A stretch of 64,000 nt of DNA, from the NCBI RefSeq assembly GCF_014898815.1, contig NW_026515543.1, positions 4,154,001 through 4,218,000 of the forward strand, read 5' to 3'. Below, piece by piece: positions 60,983 through 64,000 of this stretch (position 1 is the first letter of the stretch; the number at the start of each line of letters is the position of its first letter). The position numbers and the translations under genes were made by a program. Under the pieces are notes generated by a model. The model was not told the origin of the DNA, made no database searches, and saw only the letters and a program-made list of their open reading frames with translations. Origin of the DNA: Panonychus citri. Taxonomy: Eukaryota > Arthropoda > Arachnida > Trombidiformes > Tetranychidae.

Positions 60983-63947
60983 TTAAGGCTGATACCAGGG
61001 CTCTAATTGTCCATTAGTGAAGATTAAATTAGTGGACGGTAAAGGCACTTGACGTTTAATTGTTGAGTTTTGTGAAAATCCAGAAGATGATGAGGGAGAT
61101 GATGATGAGGTTTTCCTTTGATTGTCTTTCTGATGTTTATCACCAATTCGAGGAGAATCAATCAAATTAGAGACAAATGTTTCCACTTTCGAGCAAAGAG
61201 AATTGTTAATTTCGGTATTACGAGATAATCTGTAAAAAATCAAAGAAAAACGTAATTAGTTTATTATCGGCTACTAATTAGATGAAAACTTACTTGTTTA
61301 TATCAAAAAGATGATGTTTCAATAATTTATTACAAACACTCTTATTTAAAGCTCGATCAAATAAAGGAACACCAAAGTGACATTCAATTAAAGTCCAATA
61401 TTTAAATTCATCATTGGAATGAATTTCGTCTGAATTATTTTCATCATCTTCTTGTTTTTCCTTCACTTTCTCGGAATCGTTGATTGTTTCTTGCTCTTCG
61501 TTTCCTCTTTTAATAGAAGTTGGTTCATCTTCTGTTAACGAAATCAATTCTGATTCATCTTGTTCCCAATCATTAGTTTCTTGTGCTTCTTCCGGTTTAT
61601 TATCATTTACTTCGTCAATGTCATCAGATGCGGTCGGAGGTTGTGACGAAACTGCAATAATAGTTTCAGATTGAGACTCCTCTGCTTCCTTGATTGAAGG
61701 TGATGATGGACAGAATAATTGATGTCTAATTAGTGTAACAAATCCACAGGTAAATCTTAGATCAAGAATTGAAGAAAGTTTAACAATATCGGGATGAGTT
61801 TCGAATGGATTTGAAATCTCTTCATTAATCGTCTCTTCACAGGTCAACGGGAATGGTACGTAGATGAGATCATCAGAGGGAAAGTCACTTTTTGTCGCAT
61901 AGGCCTGGACTAGGATCGGTGAGGTGGTTAACATTTCATTGATGGTGTGAAGCGCATTATCAGCTGGTATTTTGGCAGAGTCACGGCCCCAAGGGGTAAG
62001 GTAAAGAAATTCAAAACCTTTAAAGAGAGTGGGAAGACTTTTCAAGCGCTGATGGGCAGTTAATAGGAGTGACGGTGGACCTGCACCTAGAAGCGAGTAC
62101 AAGTAAAGATTGAACCAAATTGAGTTTATCAAAGGTGAAACTGGACCAAGATAGGGAAGACTAGTGTTGGTAATTAATTGTGTCTCATTGCTGACCGGTG
62201 CAATGGACAAAAGAACTGAATAATTTTTCTTTAACAATCTATCGCAAACTTTGGCATCCAAGTTCATTAAACTTTCTGCTCGAATTAAATCAATTCCTAA
62301 ACCAATGTCAGCATCATCAAAGTCACAAAGAGACGCCGTTAGATCAGGATTATGACGAATGAATTGAACTGTTCGGTATAACATGATCGCATGGAGGAAA
62401 TATCTTTCCGCCTCATCACCTTCTTCTTCAACATTAATATTGTGAATCTCAGATAATTCAACGAGTAGACTGTCCACTGATTCATCGGATAATTTACCGA
62501 CTTCAAACATCGTCACTGCGTGTGTTTTAAGGCCAGGGGAAAGGTTACCCATCATGAGAAAAGCAACCAGGGTGGAATCGTAAAAGAAGGCGATACGTTT
62601 AGTGTTTGATATTGAATTTGAATGTTGAAGTAACGGTCTAGATGAAGAATCAGCTGTTGGTGAGTCAACTCTATTGCCAGAATCATCAGTGATTAAACCT
62701 GAATTTGTTGAAATGATTTCTTTACCACTAGAATCAAGGGTAATGTTGTTAATTAATTTGGCCATTTGTTGACTAGTTGCGTTTGTTTTGTGGTGACCTG
62801 ATCCTCCTTTAACTGACAAGGTTGATGATGAAAGAGAGGATGAAGATGAAAGTGAATGACTGATTGGAGATGAAGATAAAGCTGATGACCAAGAGGGATG
62901 ACATTCGTCCAGTGTCATGGATAGTGTTTTTTTGTACGCAATACCAAGACGACAGTAAATGGAGATGGCATTTTTAACCAAAGATGGATCAATGGATAGA
63001 ATTGAAGATAATTCTTTAACGGTGGTTTTCTCATCAATGGAAACAAATATTTTATACAAAAGGGTTTCCAGATAATCGCCCTGAATCCGATTCATAACAA
63101 ATCCTCTCAATGGTGGAACCACAATCAGGTCATCATCTTCAATGGGAACATCAAGGTAGATTAAACCTTTCAAATATAATGAGCGAACATCTTTTTCTGC
63201 AAATTTACCAGCCACTTCTCCCTCACCTATGGACCCTCCTTCACCAATAATCATATCAATTACATCTCTCTCACTTGAGGTAGCCAAATATCTCATATCA
63301 TCTTCCATAATATAACCAGGGAAAATTTTCCACCAATATTCAATAACAATATCTTTTAATGGTTTTTTGGGCAATAAATCGCGTATCGATTTACGCATGA
63401 TGCCCAGAAATGATCGAGATCGACATTGATTCATCAGGTCAATATATTGATTCCGTCCAATGCCAAGAATACGAAGGCAATCGGCAGCGGTAAAATTTGG
63501 TAAAGTGTCATAACTCCTCTCGTTTTCCAATAATTCATGAATCATTTGAATATAATATTGAAACGGTGTTATCCTCATACCATAGATCAAATAATCGGAT
63601 AGATGATAAGGAAATAGCATCAAATGTTCACGACTGTAACGTAACAGCTCAAGGTAATAACCTTTTTCACTACGACGAACCGTTTTCACTAGAAATTGAA
63701 TCAACAAACAAAAATAGAATCATTTTAATGAGAGATGAATAAATTTTCTGGTACACAATTTGTAACAAATGAAATAGAAAATTAAAGACTCACCCAAATT
63801 GTTGATGAACCTCAGCTGATTTTTAATACTATATTCCAGGATATTGTGATCGTAATCAGTTTTGGTTCCAATGATCATCTTAACCTCATTGTCGAGCTCA
63901 TCCCAGGGAACATTATCACGAACGTATTTCTCAATCTCTTCAGACAT
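60983..63947 (-). CDS. FAM91A1: FAM91A1 homologue (TBC1D23-golgin vesicle tethering)
   Basis: Exons 63947-63794, 63688-61294 and 61229-60983, 931 residues (human 838). FAM91A1 binds TBC1D23 and the WDR11 complex and helps capture endosome-derived vesicles at the trans-Golgi. Matching blocks are NQLRFINNLVKTVRRSEKGY, HLMLFPYHLSDYLIYGMRIT, SYDTLPNFTAADCLR, LGIGRNQYIDLMNQCRS, VPPLRGFVMNRIQGDYLETL, FVSIDEKTTV, and KRIAFFYDSTLVAFLMMGNL followed by SPGLKTHAVTMFEVGKLSDE. The C-terminus keeps LIFTNGQLEPW. Extra length comes from acidic and serine-rich linkers (around 61440-61680 and 62640-62900). The start aligns with the human N-terminus. Confidence 0.96.
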
Positions 63948-64000
63948 TTCTATCAGGTGAGAGATGAGAAAAAATTGAACATATGAAATCAATTGTAATT
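63948..64000 (-). other. 5' flank of FAM91A1
   Basis: The last 53 bases of the window, upstream of the start codon. Too short to say more. Confidence 0.4.

Noticed and set aside
61480..61674. Plus-strand frame opposite FAM91A1
   Set aside because: It is the antisense of an acidic/serine linker.
1..64000. CRISPR arrays, rRNA, tRNA, intact transposons
   Set aside because: I saw no regularly spaced repeats, no rRNA-like blocks, no convincing tRNA cloverleaf and no transposase or reverse transcriptase frame. A tRNAscan or RepeatMasker run would be decisive.

Overview
This is nuclear DNA of an arthropod, most likely a spider mite (Tetranychus or a close relative). The noncoding DNA is very AT-rich, most introns are short (about 50-400 bp) and GT-AG, and the window carries two innexins (invertebrate gap-junction proteins). 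It also has an arthropod-type dual oxidase, a relic of a cuticle-protein gene, several lineage-specific secreted proteins, and a BMAL-type clock gene that keeps the C-terminal activation domain Drosophila lost. The species call is an inference; the arthropod call is firm. Exon chains below were built by hand: each junction has a GT (once GC) donor and an AG acceptor, and summed exon lengths keep frame from ATG to stop except where stated.

Left part (1-18 kb): a PRAS40/Lobe homologue (-), innexin A (+), a C2H2 zinc-finger gene (+), innexin B (-), a DAXX-like histone chaperone (+), mitochondrial aminomethyltransferase (+) and ribosomal protein L37 (-). The two innexins share an intron position and face each other across the zinc-finger gene. 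CTCF/YY1-like motifs lie upstream of the zinc-finger and DAXX genes.

Middle (18-41 kb): two complete tandem AMPK-alpha genes (-). Their kinase exon is identical base for base, but short patches in regulatory linkers have diverged strongly. The second copy carries an oppositely oriented gene for a small secreted protein inside an intron expanded to 1.5 kb. To the right lies a decayed region: a duplicated MED16 promoter with an exon-1 relic, a frameshifted single-pass membrane-protein relic, a cuticle-protein pseudogene, and an AMPK fragment beside the true MED16 promoter. Two putative secreted proteins, MED16 itself and an unrecognised single-pass membrane protein complete this part.

Right part (42-64 kb): BMAL/cycle (+), with a reading-frame break at a glycine repeat and a possible 84-nt cassette exon; a 23-exon dual oxidase (-) head-to-head with a mono-domain methylene-THF dehydrogenase/cyclohydrolase (+); ARL3 (-); and FAM91A1 (-).

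Most genes are unrelated housekeeping or signalling genes, as is usual for a eukaryotic contig. AMPK and PRAS40 are both parts of the mTORC1/energy-sensing network, and DUOX and cuticle genes both belong to cuticle/barrier biology, but nothing in the sequence shows that these neighbours work together. No rRNA, tRNA, CRISPR array or intact transposon was recognised.
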